Source: Hondaea fermentalgiana
Taxonomy: Eukaryota; Sar; Bigyra; Thraustochytrida; Thraustochytriidae
NCBI GenBank assembly: GCA_014084085.1
Contig: NPFB01000018.1
Span: 134,888 to 198,887 of the forward strand
Direction: 5' to 3'
DNA length: 64,000 nucleotides
Below, piece by piece: positions 24,201 through 33,787 of the stretch. The first letter of the stretch is position 1, and every line of letters begins with the position of its first letter. The position numbers and the translations under genes are program-made. Under the pieces are notes generated by a model. The model had not been told where the DNA came from. It saw nothing but the letters and a program-made list of their open reading frames with translations, and did no database searches.

Positions 24201-27200
24201 TATGCATGTGCGAGATCGTCGGAAATATGCCGCATGTACCCCTGCCTCAAGAGGTCTGACTTGTCCTTTCCACGCAAGACCATGCGGACAAGGAGTTGCC
24301 GGCGATCCTGCGAAGGCTCTGTCCAGCCAAACGTCGCCGAGTCCCCGGGCCGCAGCACATTCTCGCAGACAGACAAAGAGTCCTCTGCGTTGTTGGTGGA
24401 CTGATTTTCCCGTTGGCTCACCACGATCGTTCGCTTCGAGCGATTTTGCACGATATAGGTCGGCGGATCGTCCATTTCGAACGAAATGAATCGAGTCGAT
24501 GCCGCCTGCGTACTTCGCGTCACCACGATCCGAATGATGCGTACTGGCAGTCCATCCGTGTCAAAGAGCGCAATGGGCAGGCTCACAAAATTCTCCTGAA
24601 ATGCTTCTGCCTTCAAGTCAATCAGACCGGACCAATCGCTGCTTGGAACTGTCTCTGAGATCGCGTGTCCCATCTCGTCCATTCCAACCACGGCGACGTC
24701 TGCCTCGCTGGTCGTCTGCGACGCTCGATTAGCAAACGCGCGCGAGCGAATCTGCATCTGATGACTCCCATAGTGCCAGGGGAAATTCTCTAGCTCCGGC
24801 TGTAATGTAAAGCTACCCATGCGTCGGTAGGCCCCCGTGGCGCGAAACTCCAGCAGTACGTTCGTCTTGTTGGAGATATAAATAGAGTGCCACAGCTTCA
24901 CAACGCGAGTATCCAGCGTGTTTGGGGCACCTCGAGATTCCGCTGCGACAAACTGAGAAACGTTCAAAAGTTCTCGCCCCGAATGCACATCTTTGAACTT
25001 GAAGTATAGCTCAGGCGACGTGAATTTCGTTTGCATCACATTCGAAAGTTTGTCGCCGTACCGATGAAGCGCGACCTGCAACATTTCGCGATCACTATCC
25101 AATAGCAAGCTGCGTTTTGGAGGCACGACGGAGATGCTCGCTGCGCCGGCCTGTGTGCTCTGTACAACGGCTTCCACGCTTGACTCATTCTTGAACCACA
25201 TGGGAGCGTGAATCGACAATCGAAAGCCTGCATCCTGAGCATTGCTGATACGACATCGCAGAGCAAGCGGGCAACGGCGACCATCGAACTCCCGAAGAAT
25301 TCGATCGAGCTTGGCGTGATCCTCCAGATTCTCCGGAAACGGACCGAGCAGTCGTTGCTCAATGAGTTTGATCTTTTCTTGCGACGAAATGGCCTGCCGA
25401 ATAGCCTCTTGCTCAGCTCGGCGACGATGCGTCAAGTTGGTGCCGAACTTGCGTACGGCCCGCGCAAAACCAAGGTTTCCTAGCAGGGAGGTCCGCGTGC
25501 TCTCTTCAATGCCCTCGTCGTGCCCCTCGCCTGAATCCCAAGACTCCACATCGCTGTCCACGTCAGACCCTACCTGCGAAAGGACCTCGAACTCTTCGTC
25601 ATCCGTATCGGGCTCCACATCTTGGACCACGTCGCCATCAAGACGTCCGCCGCCGCCGCCTCCGCCGCCACGGTGCTTTGCCGAAGATGCCTTCCCAGGT
25701 TCTCCCATGCGCTCAAAGCCCGCCGTGGCTGCCTTCCGGCTCAGCACGCGCACGTCGATATCAATCTCGGCAAGCACGCTCTCCTTCACCAGAGTTCGAT
25801 CGTCCGCAGGACCAGAGATGGCGTGGATCTGTACAGTAGATCGCTGGCGTCTCAACTTGCCCTGGCTAAACTCTTCGAGAAGTTCCGCCAAATCAATGCA
25901 CCCTATTCCAAGCAGCTTTGGTCGGCCTGACGCATGCGCACCAAAAGTATGAGGAAATCGCGCGACACCAATGTACTGTACATAAAGCTTCTTGGGCACC
26001 TGTTTCTTGCTCTGCCAAATGTTGTCAAACATGAAGTTGATCGTTTCCTCCCACAGCAGACTCCGTTGATTGTTTTTCGCAATCTCGATCATTTGTTCGC
26101 GTGTTCCAATGACGCGCTGACGAAACATAAGAGTCAGCTTTCGAAATGCTAGAGGCTGACGAGCAAGGTTAGACATCTCCACCCCCGGCGCCCCTGCAGC
26201 GCCGCCGACAGGCCGCCCCATTGTCCGTTGCGAGTCTTGGTCTCTGCGCGCGTGTGGCGTCGTCTCTCCTGTCCTCGTGCTTTGTGTCCCTTCGCGAGAC
26301 TCAATGACACGAACAGAAATAACATGACGTCTCTGCGAGCTGCGCAAAGAGCTGGGATGCACCCTGCGCGCAAGTGGGAAACTGACGTCGGAAGGCTCGT
26401 GAACGCTTAGGTCATTGCTCGACCCAGTGGTCCCCGTGGCGTTCCTTCCATCACTGGCAACGCCAGCGGCATCCATCACGTTGGACCTAGCGCTGAGAAG
26501 GCTCGCGTCCACACCCTCCTCGTGGGTCGCGCGACCTGCTTCGAGAACGGCCATGTCACTCCCGTAATTCGATGTCTTTTTGGAGTTCATCTTCTTCTGC
26601 GACTTGGCACTCCGAGAGGCTGATGTCCCGGGCTGTAATGACTTCTCCACCACGTGTTTGCGCAAGTGAAAACTTTGAAGGGACTTGTCTGTCGACATTC
26701 TCCGCACGCCGCTGATACGAGTTTTTGGAACGACATCCTTATCTTCCTGTCGAGCACCAGGGGCTCGAATCGACTCTGGCGACGTCGCTGGGTTTGGCGG
26801 CGGCCCATGCGGCGAGGGCGGGAATATCGCCACCGTTTCCACATCTCCTTCGAGACGACTGAGTACTTCTCGCGAAGCGACAAGGGCAGAATCTGTGGCA
26901 CGCCGCGCAGCTGCATTCACGGTTTCTGCGGCTTGATGCAGCACTGTTTCCGCATTTTCTTCCTCGTCCTTTACAACGCGCAAATGAGAAGACAATGTAG
27001 GTCCGAGCTCACGGTGATTGTGCCCGAGTGACCGCAATCGGTCGGCAATATACGACGGCGCAAGAACATCCAAAGGAATAGGCAGGCTCCATTCTGTGTC
27101 CTCCGAAGGCACCTTGAACTGTACTGCATCAATCTGCGTGTCGTCGCAGATGTAGCGACCTCCTGGGGCGACGTATTTGGGGTCCTTTCGAGGACCTGTG

Positions 27201-30200
27201 CGCCGCACCGAAGACACCAACAGAGGAACGGGAAGCAAATTCGAGACCGCAAACAATGGCTTCAGCACGATCTGCACAGCCTGCAAAGTATGAGCGCGAG
27301 CTGCCTTTTCCATCAGACGCCTCTCTCGCACTTCCTTGGAACGCATGCCAAATTCGATTCCAGCTGCCCACCGCGGGCGTAGCTTTTCAAAACGCAAGAC
27401 CGGATCAGTCGTGACTTTTTTATTCTTGTCCCGCCGTTTTCCACTCTCAAGGTAGATCCATCCTGCCATTGAGTCCAAGGCATGAAATTCGAACTCGACA
27501 GCGCAAAGGAAGTTACCCGCCTCCAAGATAAGTGTCTGTTTTTGACGTGGGATCCGATGCAGATTGATGTGCAGCTCGGCTCCAGAAGAGCTTAACACGC
27601 TCGACCTTGACTTGGATCCTATACCTGGATCGCGACGCGATTCAGAACCTTGGTTTCTCTGGTTCCGAGCTGCTGATCCATGGCTTTCTGGGCGACTACC
27701 ATTGCCTTGGTGCGCCGAAGCGCCGCTTGCGTCTCGCGCACCGGGCGTGCTGATCGTGCGGCTCTCACCCTCGGTGTTCATGCGCTCGCTCCATCCTGCT
27801 TTCTCCTCTCCTGCTTCATCGACGGAATCGAGTCGAGCCTCGCTTTCAACCGTTGCTAGCGGCCGTGAAGAAGAGCCCGGAGCGCTTCCATCTTTCGAAG
27901 CGTCGTGGGTTGCATCCACGGTGTAGTAGAGGCCAAGCTCGTCATCGGTCATACTGAGCGGGCAGAACATAGTTCGCAATACATTCAATCCGTAGACACG
28001 GTACTCATCATTGACTGACCGCGAAAGCCAAACATCGCGGGCGGTGCGATTTGCCACCGAGACGGTCGACAAGAGTTTGATCTTGTGAACAAGTCCATTT
28101 CGGGTGCCCACGGAAACCCGAAGCACGTTCCCATTGCCGAGACGAAGCGCGTAATCTCCAACGCGGTCCACTCGAACGAGGTATGCCTGAAAACTCCTGT
28201 CATAATCTTCGAATTTGATGCGAATATACCGATGCTTCTTCTCCCTCGACGCTGTGTCAATGTAGTCGCGCTTGGTCCACTTTCCGCCCAAAATAGCCTT
28301 GGCGTCTGATTCACGCGTTGGAAGCATCGTGTCTTCCATAAACTCTGGAGATGAACGCTGCGAGCTGTTTTGGTCAAGCTCTGAAGACCAAAATCCGAGC
28401 TCGGCGCTTCGACTGTCCTGCAGAACCTCAAAGGGCGTGTTAAGGTCCCATCGCGACTCGCAATCCAAACGCATGTCTCGACCTCGAGGGTCAAGAACAA
28501 GGTCAGGGTCCTCTTCGAGAACGGGTTGATACAGAACCGTTTCGCCCGTAAGATTCCACAACTCGAACCCATGTCGGTGTTTCTTTTCTTCGTCAATCAA
28601 TGGGTAAAACGAGGTAACTAATCCGTGACTGTCCTGATCCAAGAATCGGATCCCTTGGATGCAGAGCTGCACAATCGTCGTGACAAACTCCTCTGAAATG
28701 TCGATATCCATCACTTCTTCGGCCAACACGCCAGCACCCCGGAATTTCATATTTCGCAGCCCCCGATGCACATTTTCCGTAATCACTGAGCCATGAACAT
28801 GCCAAGGCTCCAACACGGGCTCCCAGCCAGCCTTTTTCAAATTGAAGTACGAGAGAGCCATCTGAGCGCCAACGCTCATGTTCGGGTCGTTCCACAACCA
28901 CGAAAGCGACCACTTGAGGCGTAGCACAGGGGAATCGTCATGCCCAATGATCGCGAGAAGCGTGAGAAACCTTTCTTGGGACACGGTTTTCACGGTGTTC
29001 GCATTGGCGTGCTTGAAGGGCACCTGTAAAAGAGGAAAGGCGCTAATGGAATGAGTTATAGATGAGGTCTCTTTGTCTTCTCTCGAGGAAGCCTCCTGTC
29101 CAAAGTCTTCACTTTGTGACCGTCGCTCCGACTTGGTCTTTGCATTCTCCGAACCCATACTCGCGCTCGACATGCGATACGCGCCGAACCCGCTCGAGTG
29201 CCGCGCTGGAGAAGAGCGCTGATGATCGCTCCGTCCAGTATTCCGCACTTTTGCAGCCGGTCCAGAAGCTGCGGAAGCGTCGCCCTCATCGAGGTCATCG
29301 AACCCGATGAAATCAAGATCTGGGTCGCGCGCACCGTCGTTTGGCGTTGGGATAGCGAAGCGAGTTCGCAGATTCTCGGGTAGCTCAAAGCGGAGGATCA
29401 TGTCGAGTTGTCGCTCTAGTGCGATGCCATCGTTTACAAAGTTGAGAAGAATGGAGCACAAAAGCGCCATATCCTGGATCCAAAAATAAATCACAATCGG
29501 ATGCGCAGAAAAGACAGCGTCCAATAAAGCTTCGCCAAGCTCATCGATGGCGAGCATTAGCTTAGCATTCACGCGAAAGCTGCTCAGAATACGATGGCTT
29601 ACCTTCCAGCGAGAATTGCGCATGTCATCCACCTCTTTGGGAAGAGAATTTGTGGTCGTAAACTCTGCGGAGGATCGCCGGCGACGCATTTCGGTGTGCG
29701 ACTTGGCATGGCTGTTACGGCTCAGTCTGCACATGCCAAAGCCAAAGTCTACATTGACTTCAAGCTCCTCAGCACTTTCGAGCGCTCTGGCCGTGTAGTG
29801 GCCCTCGAGGTTTGTCAGCGCGTAAAATGCACGCGAGCCGTACACGGAGTCAATATTTTCGGCAAGGTACACGGTGATGTTTGATTTGAATCTCGTGGAA
29901 AACTCGACAACTGCAATGGATGGCAGCTGGGGGACTTCGATCAGTTTCACGAGCGGCATGATGCCTCCGAGTAAAGCTGGCAGTGTGTATTGAAGTGCAG
30001 GCGTCTCGATGGCAATGTCTTCGACCGCGACGCTCAATAACAACGAGCCCTCAAGGTCATCGGGCGGAGGAAGTGCTCGGCGGTCGGCAAAATTCAGGCT
30101 GTATGCCCAACCGTAGGGCATGTGAATGGTCACGCTCACCATAGGAAGCAACGTGCGAGCGGCTTGAGCGTGGAAGTCTGTGTTGCGATGGTTTTCTCGG

Positions 30201-33200
30201 GTCAAGACAGGACGATCCGGGCGCTTCGAGTCCATGATGCCAAGCGAACCCACGAGGGCCGTTAAGCGAAGTGCCTCTTTGTCGAGACTTTCGTCGTGCG
30301 CGTACGTGTGCAGGCTGATTCGCGCCTCAGTTGCGACGAGATAGGTCACTGTTTTGGACTCTTCGCCTGCGCGACCAACAAATGTTGACACGGAACCATC
30401 GCCCCACGTAAATCCAGCCTTGACTTGAGTTGCATACACGTGACACGTGAAACGAAAGGGCAAGTCGCCCGCGGTTACAATAACCCAAGGTCGACTCACC
30501 TGTGAGTCCAGGTGCGTCGTCGATGAGGTTTCGCTTCGAGTGTCACCCACTCCTACAGCCCTTAAATTCGATGCAAGGATTCTTCTCAGGCGCTGTCCGA
30601 CAGCAACAAGGTCGTTCTCGTCTTTGATGGGATTGGAGCCCGTTGCTGACGACGACGCCTGCATGACCGGAGAAGAGGGCGAAAAAGGTGGGACCACAGG
30701 TGAGGTTGCGCCGTGGCGTCCCTTCTGTGGGCTTCCTGCTGCGGTTGCTCCTGCTGCTCCCGTGGCTGAAGATCCTGGTGCCGCCAAAGTTGGCGATTGC
30801 TCGCTGAGGTACAAGAGCTGGAACTGATTGAGAAGAAAGAGAATTTGCCATCGCGAAAAGAGCACCGAAGTATGAGCGAGCTGCACCAGGACATCCACCA
30901 GGACACCAGGACTTTCTTCTGGCAAATGTGCATGAGCGCTTGCTGGAGCAGCCCTGGCGCCTTCCAGGAAGCTTGAGCGCGGCGTAGAAGGTAGGCTTTC
31001 TGGTGCGGAGGGCGTCTTGACATTGTCGACGAATCCAAAAAGCTGGCTCACCTTGGCCCAGAGACTTTCTCGATCTGCAATAACAAGCACGTTGGTGCCT
31101 TCCTCGATCCGAAGGAGCGAAATGTCGCGCACCTCCATTCGCTTGTCTGTGTCCCCCGCAGTTGGGCCAGGTGTACGAGGTGTTCGCGTGCCTGTATCCG
31201 CCGCGTTCTCAGAAGGAGAATGGTTTGACTCGGCAGCGGCGCGTTTGAGAGAATTGAGCGTCTCGATCGTTGCAATGCTGCGCAGCTGTACCTTGCCAAG
31301 CCAGAGTCCGAGCCAGAGTGTAGGTGCGGGCCTACCAGGCCACAGCTTGACAGCACGAGGTGCGTGCAGTTTGTTTTCCTCGAGAAAAGGAAGATCAGCG
31401 GTGTGTTGCTCGAGGCATAGGTGGACAGAGCTTCCATCTCCACCAAGTTCGACCCATCGATCGACCATCTCACCGACGCGGAGATGCTTGGTTCGAAAAC
31501 TAAGAATCGCAGAGCCGACGAGTTCGTCGCGCTGCAAGTCGCGAACAGCCCAAAGCTCAATATCGATGTCAATGCGACGCATCGACATGAGGTCGGGTAT
31601 CGTAAAGTGAAAGCCCTGATTCCATATGGGGTTGGAGACCTTGGAAAAGGTTTTTGTCTTGTGTTGCTCTTGCTTGTGGCGAATCACAACGTAAGTGGCT
31701 TGCGCTTTCCGCAGTGCGCGTGCCTCGAGTACATGGATGACCAGACCCTGAGATTGCGGCGGGCGGGAGATGCGGCCTGCAAGACGCTTGCCATCCACGG
31801 CGGTACGTCTTTCGGTTAAGTCTTCACTCGAATGATCGCGAAGGCTGAAAGCAACGGTGCCCAACGTGGCGAGGACCGCATTGTCGCTGAATTTTGACAA
31901 TGACACACGGACCTCAATCTCTTGGACGCAGATGCTCATGTCGAAGCTAATCGCAAAGCTCGCTTCCTCGAGCGCGGCGAAGCGGAGAGAGTCGTTATGG
32001 TCATGCTGCGCGGCGTTAAGCTGCGATACGCTAAACATGCGTGAAAGTCCCGGTTTGGAGGAAGCGCTGTTTCCTCGAGGACTCGCCGGGGGACTCGGAT
32101 CCCACGACGCAAGACTCCCTAGTCTCGGCGCCATGGATGCAACACTTGCCCGTTTGTTTCTCGCATTTCGAGCCTGGGGAGGCGCAGCAAGTTGGGGAGG
32201 TGGAGAGGGCGAAGGCGAAGGCAACGGGGACGGCACGGGTGAGGAGGTCTGGCCAAGGGCCCGGGCCCACTTTTGCGACGTCTCTGTTGCAGGCGAGGCC
32301 GTGGCCGCGCGTGGTCGTGCGCTGGGTAATGAAGAAGCCAAAGACGGATCCGGAGGTGAGCCGGTCTTGATTTCGTGTTGGCCGTGCGTTGGCCCGCCCT
32401 GCGGATGCGACGAGGCCTGCTGGGTTTGCGCAGCGCTTTGGTCCTCGCGATGTACTCTGTGCAAAACCTCGAGCCAAATGCTGGCGAGATCGTCGAGATG
32501 AACGTCGGCTTCAGCGGCGCGCAGGGCCTTGAGGCGTTTTTTCTTTTGCGACTTTGACCCATGCTCGATGACTGTCAAGTGTATAAATGCATAGTACCTG
32601 TCTTTGTATCTGTTGCAACGCGTCGCATGCTCTTCAAGACTCATTGTATCACGAGCGTTGAGCGCGTCCATGGTGCGGACCTTGTCTTCGATGCTCTGCT
32701 TCCACGTGTCAAGTTCATTGACCATTCCCGCCAGAGTACGAATGAAAACGCTGTGGAGATGCATTTTGATGGGGGAGACGAAGACACGCAGAAAGATGTT
32801 TGGTCGATATGGTTTGGGTGGCGCTGGCCACCAATCACGGACGGCGAGACGCAGTGTGAGTGAAGTGGGCTCCAGGAGCCACGTATGGGGGAAATAGGAA
32901 ACGAGTTGCGTGGGCACGCGCACCGAACGGCCGTTTCGAACCTCTTTGAAGGGTACAAGGTGAGCGCGGGGCGCTTCGCTTTCCACGTAGCAGCCCAGGC
33001 GATGTATACGAATCAGTTTAAAGAGCTCCTCTGGTGATGGACACCGGCCCGGCTGCCACTCTGCGTTGCAAGAGACGACATCAATGGCCTGCAGACAGAT
33101 CCCGATGGCTTCGCAGCGATTTGGCGCCTCTTTGGAGGAATCATGTGCTTGCTCAATACGCACGTGGACATTTCCGACGTGAATTTTGATGTTGCCGAGC

Positions 33201-33787
33201 AAGTTCTTTACAAAGCCTGGAAGATTAGGCAGCTGCAACTTGTTGAGACCAGTCCCCGAGGACGATGCGCGGCCGTCGGACGCCTGTGAAGGGCTGCGCG
33301 TTGAGCGTCGCGCGCGGCTTCCTTGCATGCTCTGGAAATCCTCGGAGGTTGAGTGGTCGCCATCGTCTTCGGCAAAAAGATCGTCGTACGAGTTGAAAAA
33401 GTCGACAAAGTCGGCGGCGAGCTGCTTAATGAACTGCGCCTCTACCTCGCGGCGCAAAGTGTCTTTGCGCTTGCGAAGGCGCGATATGAGGTCCTCGCGG
33501 GACACATCGTTGTCCTTTTTGAACTCGAGGACCACAGAGACGTCCTCTATGAAGATCTCGGTCGTGCGCGAGGACAAGTGGAAGAGCGGGAGCGCGATAG
33601 AAACCTTGCCAAGGATTCCCTGCACGACTTTGACGGGGAACGAGCTCGGGATGGCTGTCTTCTTGAGCTGCACATTCTCCAGGTTGATGGTGTTGCCCGA
33701 CGAAAACAAATTAAGCACAAGCCCAAAGTCCGTCTCCACGAACTTGTCCAGCGCCTGGATCACGGCCTTGCGGATGAAGAACTCCAT
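21266..33787 (-). CDS. VPS13-like bridge-type lipid transfer protein
   Basis: Giant single-exon gene (4,173 aa). VPS13 proteins form long hydrophobic troughs that move lipids in bulk between membranes at contact sites. The N terminus MEFFIRKAVIQALDKFV and the following 110 residues match the chorein_N domain that begins this family. Middle and later parts include VPS13 adaptor-binding (SHR-BD) style sequence, for example LFAVSNLLPVPLLV near residue 2,170 and beta-rich repeats to about 3,200. Near residue 3,740 is a C-terminal region resembling the VPS13 C/ATG2-like segment. C2-like domains appear at about residues 678-790 (VIHVLEARALRKAQ), 2,490-2,640 (with an insertion) and 3,350-3,480 (VHVLEARGIG). 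Acidic and Ser-rich linkers separate domains. The last 30 residues are hydrophobic with almost no charge, which is unusual for the family. The start is the first ATG directly before the chorein motif; upstream codons in frame lack an ATG. Length is similar to or larger than animal VPS13 proteins. Confidence 0.9.
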   Translation of the reverse strand: MEFFIRKAVIQALDKFVETDFGLVLNLFSSGNTINLENVQLKKTAIPSSFPVKVVQGILGKVSIALPLFHLSSRTTEIFIEDVSVVLEFKKDNDVSREDLISRLRKRKDTLRREVEAQFIKQLAADFVDFFNSYDDLFAEDDGDHSTSEDFQSMQGSRARRSTRSPSQASDGRASSSGTGLNKLQLPNLPGFVKNLLGNIKIHVGNVHVRIEQAHDSSKEAPNRCEAIGICLQAIDVVSCNAEWQPGRCPSPEELFKLIRIHRLGCYVESEAPRAHLVPFKEVRNGRSVRVPTQLVSYFPHTWLLEPTSLTLRLAVRDWWPAPPKPYRPNIFLRVFVSPIKMHLHSVFIRTLAGMVNELDTWKQSIEDKVRTMDALNARDTMSLEEHATRCNRYKDRYYAFIHLTVIEHGSKSQKKKRLKALRAAEADVHLDDLASIWLEVLHRVHREDQSAAQTQQASSHPQGGPTHGQHEIKTGSPPDPSLASSLPSARPRAATASPATETSQKWARALGQTSSPVPSPLPSPSPSPPPQLAAPPQARNARNKRASVASMAPRLGSLASWDPSPPASPRGNSASSKPGLSRMFSVSQLNAAQHDHNDSLRFAALEEASFAISFDMSICVQEIEVRVSLSKFSDNAVLATLGTVAFSLRDHSSEDLTERRTAVDGKRLAGRISRPPQSQGLVIHVLEARALRKAQATYVVIRHKQEQHKTKTFSKVSNPIWNQGFHFTIPDLMSMRRIDIDIELWAVRDLQRDELVGSAILSFRTKHLRVGEMVDRWVELGGDGSSVHLCLEQHTADLPFLEENKLHAPRAVKLWPGRPAPTLWLGLWLGKVQLRSIATIETLNSLKRAAAESNHSPSENAADTGTRTPRTPGPTAGDTDKRMEVRDISLLRIEEGTNVLVIADRESLWAKVSQLFGFVDNVKTPSAPESLPSTPRSSFLEGARAAPASAHAHLPEESPGVLVDVLVQLAHTSVLFSRWQILFLLNQFQLLYLSEQSPTLAAPGSSATGAAGATAAGSPQKGRHGATSPVVPPFSPSSPVMQASSSATGSNPIKDENDLVAVGQRLRRILASNLRAVGVGDTRSETSSTTHLDSQVSRPWVIVTAGDLPFRFTCHVYATQVKAGFTWGDGSVSTFVGRAGEESKTVTYLVATEARISLHTYAHDESLDKEALRLTALVGSLGIMDSKRPDRPVLTRENHRNTDFHAQAARTLLPMVSVTIHMPYGWAYSLNFADRRALPPPDDLEGSLLLSVAVEDIAIETPALQYTLPALLGGIMPLVKLIEVPQLPSIAVVEFSTRFKSNITVYLAENIDSVYGSRAFYALTNLEGHYTARALESAEELEVNVDFGFGMCRLSRNSHAKSHTEMRRRRSSAEFTTTNSLPKEVDDMRNSRWKVSHRILSSFRVNAKLMLAIDELGEALLDAVFSAHPIVIYFWIQDMALLCSILLNFVNDGIALERQLDMILRFELPENLRTRFAIPTPNDGARDPDLDFIGFDDLDEGDASAASGPAAKVRNTGRSDHQRSSPARHSSGFGAYRMSSASMGSENAKTKSERRSQSEDFGQEASSREDKETSSITHSISAFPLLQVPFKHANANTVKTVSQERFLTLLAIIGHDDSPVLRLKWSLSWLWNDPNMSVGAQMALSYFNLKKAGWEPVLEPWHVHGSVITENVHRGLRNMKFRGAGVLAEEVMDIDISEEFVTTIVQLCIQGIRFLDQDSHGLVTSFYPLIDEEKKHRHGFELWNLTGETVLYQPVLEEDPDLVLDPRGRDMRLDCESRWDLNTPFEVLQDSRSAELGFWSSELDQNSSQRSSPEFMEDTMLPTRESDAKAILGGKWTKRDYIDTASREKKHRYIRIKFEDYDRSFQAYLVRVDRVGDYALRLGNGNVLRVSVGTRNGLVHKIKLLSTVSVANRTARDVWLSRSVNDEYRVYGLNVLRTMFCPLSMTDDELGLYYTVDATHDASKDGSAPGSSSRPLATVESEARLDSVDEAGEEKAGWSERMNTEGESRTISTPGARDASGASAHQGNGSRPESHGSAARNQRNQGSESRRDPGIGSKSRSSVLSSSGAELHINLHRIPRQKQTLILEAGNFLCAVEFEFHALDSMAGWIYLESGKRRDKNKKVTTDPVLRFEKLRPRWAAGIEFGMRSKEVRERRLMEKAARAHTLQAVQIVLKPLFAVSNLLPVPLLVSSVRRTGPRKDPKYVAPGGRYICDDTQIDAVQFKVPSEDTEWSLPIPLDVLAPSYIADRLRSLGHNHRELGPTLSSHLRVVKDEEENAETVLHQAAETVNAAARRATDSALVASREVLSRLEGDVETVAIFPPSPHGPPPNPATSPESIRAPGARQEDKDVVPKTRISGVRRMSTDKSLQSFHLRKHVVEKSLQPGTSASRSAKSQKKMNSKKTSNYGSDMAVLEAGRATHEEGVDASLLSARSNVMDAAGVASDGRNATGTTGSSNDLSVHEPSDVSFPLARRVHPSSLRSSQRRHVISVRVIESREGTQSTRTGETTPHARRDQDSQRTMGRPVGGAAGAPGVEMSNLARQPLAFRKLTLMFRQRVIGTREQMIEIAKNNQRSLLWEETINFMFDNIWQSKKQVPKKLYVQYIGVARFPHTFGAHASGRPKLLGIGCIDLAELLEEFSQGKLRRQRSTVQIHAISGPADDRTLVKESVLAEIDIDVRVLSRKAATAGFERMGEPGKASSAKHRGGGGGGGGRLDGDVVQDVEPDTDDEEFEVLSQVGSDVDSDVESWDSGEGHDEGIEESTRTSLLGNLGFARAVRKFGTNLTHRRRAEQEAIRQAISSQEKIKLIEQRLLGPFPENLEDHAKLDRILREFDGRRCPLALRCRISNAQDAGFRLSIHAPMWFKNESSVEAVVQSTQAGAASISVVPPKRSLLLDSDREMLQVALHRYGDKLSNVMQTKFTSPELYFKFKDVHSGRELLNVSQFVAAESRGAPNTLDTRVVKLWHSIYISNKTNVLLEFRATGAYRRMGSFTLQPELENFPWHYGSHQMQIRSRAFANRASQTTSEADVAVVGMDEMGHAISETVPSSDWSGLIDLKAEAFQENFVSLPIALFDTDGLPVRIIRIVVTRSTQAASTRFISFEMDDPPTYIVQNRSKRTIVVSQRENQSTNNAEDSLSVCENVLRPGDSATFGWTEPSQDRRQLLVRMVLRGKDKSDLLRQGYMRHISDDLAHAYKLDKVGKLKSYSLGHIELHANVEVVGSSRLIEVQCESTLRKKMTISELRKFHATTEAEAQERPAEGRGRRASTYSSLDEGLDGGERWAASSGLRSGHLDTTTRMRGMASSSDWATSPLSSSAAWPGARSAEQPGMNISPDDEELNEADEEHRYSISVHVLEARGIGAPRGQPAGYPRVVVHCGTQSNMTPEAEAPVQVAETGVESPSAAYVSQGQRKLAQGRPVGNVRWVHAPIRFDFDLVKPQLIRFEIVQPVVSGSSGQVRHERIGSVRLPIPASFYDRRDIAKFAPDWMSVNVGVAGGHQHTQLRFEMYFLTNESKDNQSVPRMLRVRMEGFGISIINSAQRREDLYGRVSGIDFGVQISDRGRISTTLRVRSLQVDNNQPLVQNRVCVVPTIKDVSVLELFFAIGYVGGNTVVVDNLQLVMQSLEVKIDEKFIDAILGVSKGLVDRKGELEVVVRRAKASVNGTFEGKRTTSFEFVEDMSAGETSVLLESDESGELVTEPVHRFFAGHSLQTINIASEVERILQSHVTLYVRNLHIYPIKITLSFFFKFGETDFITQYQRPAIAPIKGVIAGFGKWSDVVIRCGDVRETSLFADPVKIAKLLGTRYAIMLSKQSWKGIAALEILGNPQHFVDRVVGSLAALSTIPVQVFRERGLEQASAELGSCVASVMCTSVAAPLQLTWRVTGSIATILEGTRPIRHLGLPLRMLTTALQASQQGVEFFDPRHESVYPTRRPRTFNEHGLYEPIIGDDATTDRIAFVLRTHESDRSSEDEGNEGDTGIEAEEEDDVCNASSSGGADTRDDVVSEGSGASRTLHRATLDTLVSSPAPVQGSLLSLNSPFDLEESRPQNGFFEALESATETRSQANERQGSEKSVKKEGRWSRRSRSAFGSRGNLFFKSEPGLHAQADDQDAFIINVFDTKFSGLSQTAIDANAKSQFQINHSLHCCIMLMPGLNIIWLAIYILHCAGILEWF

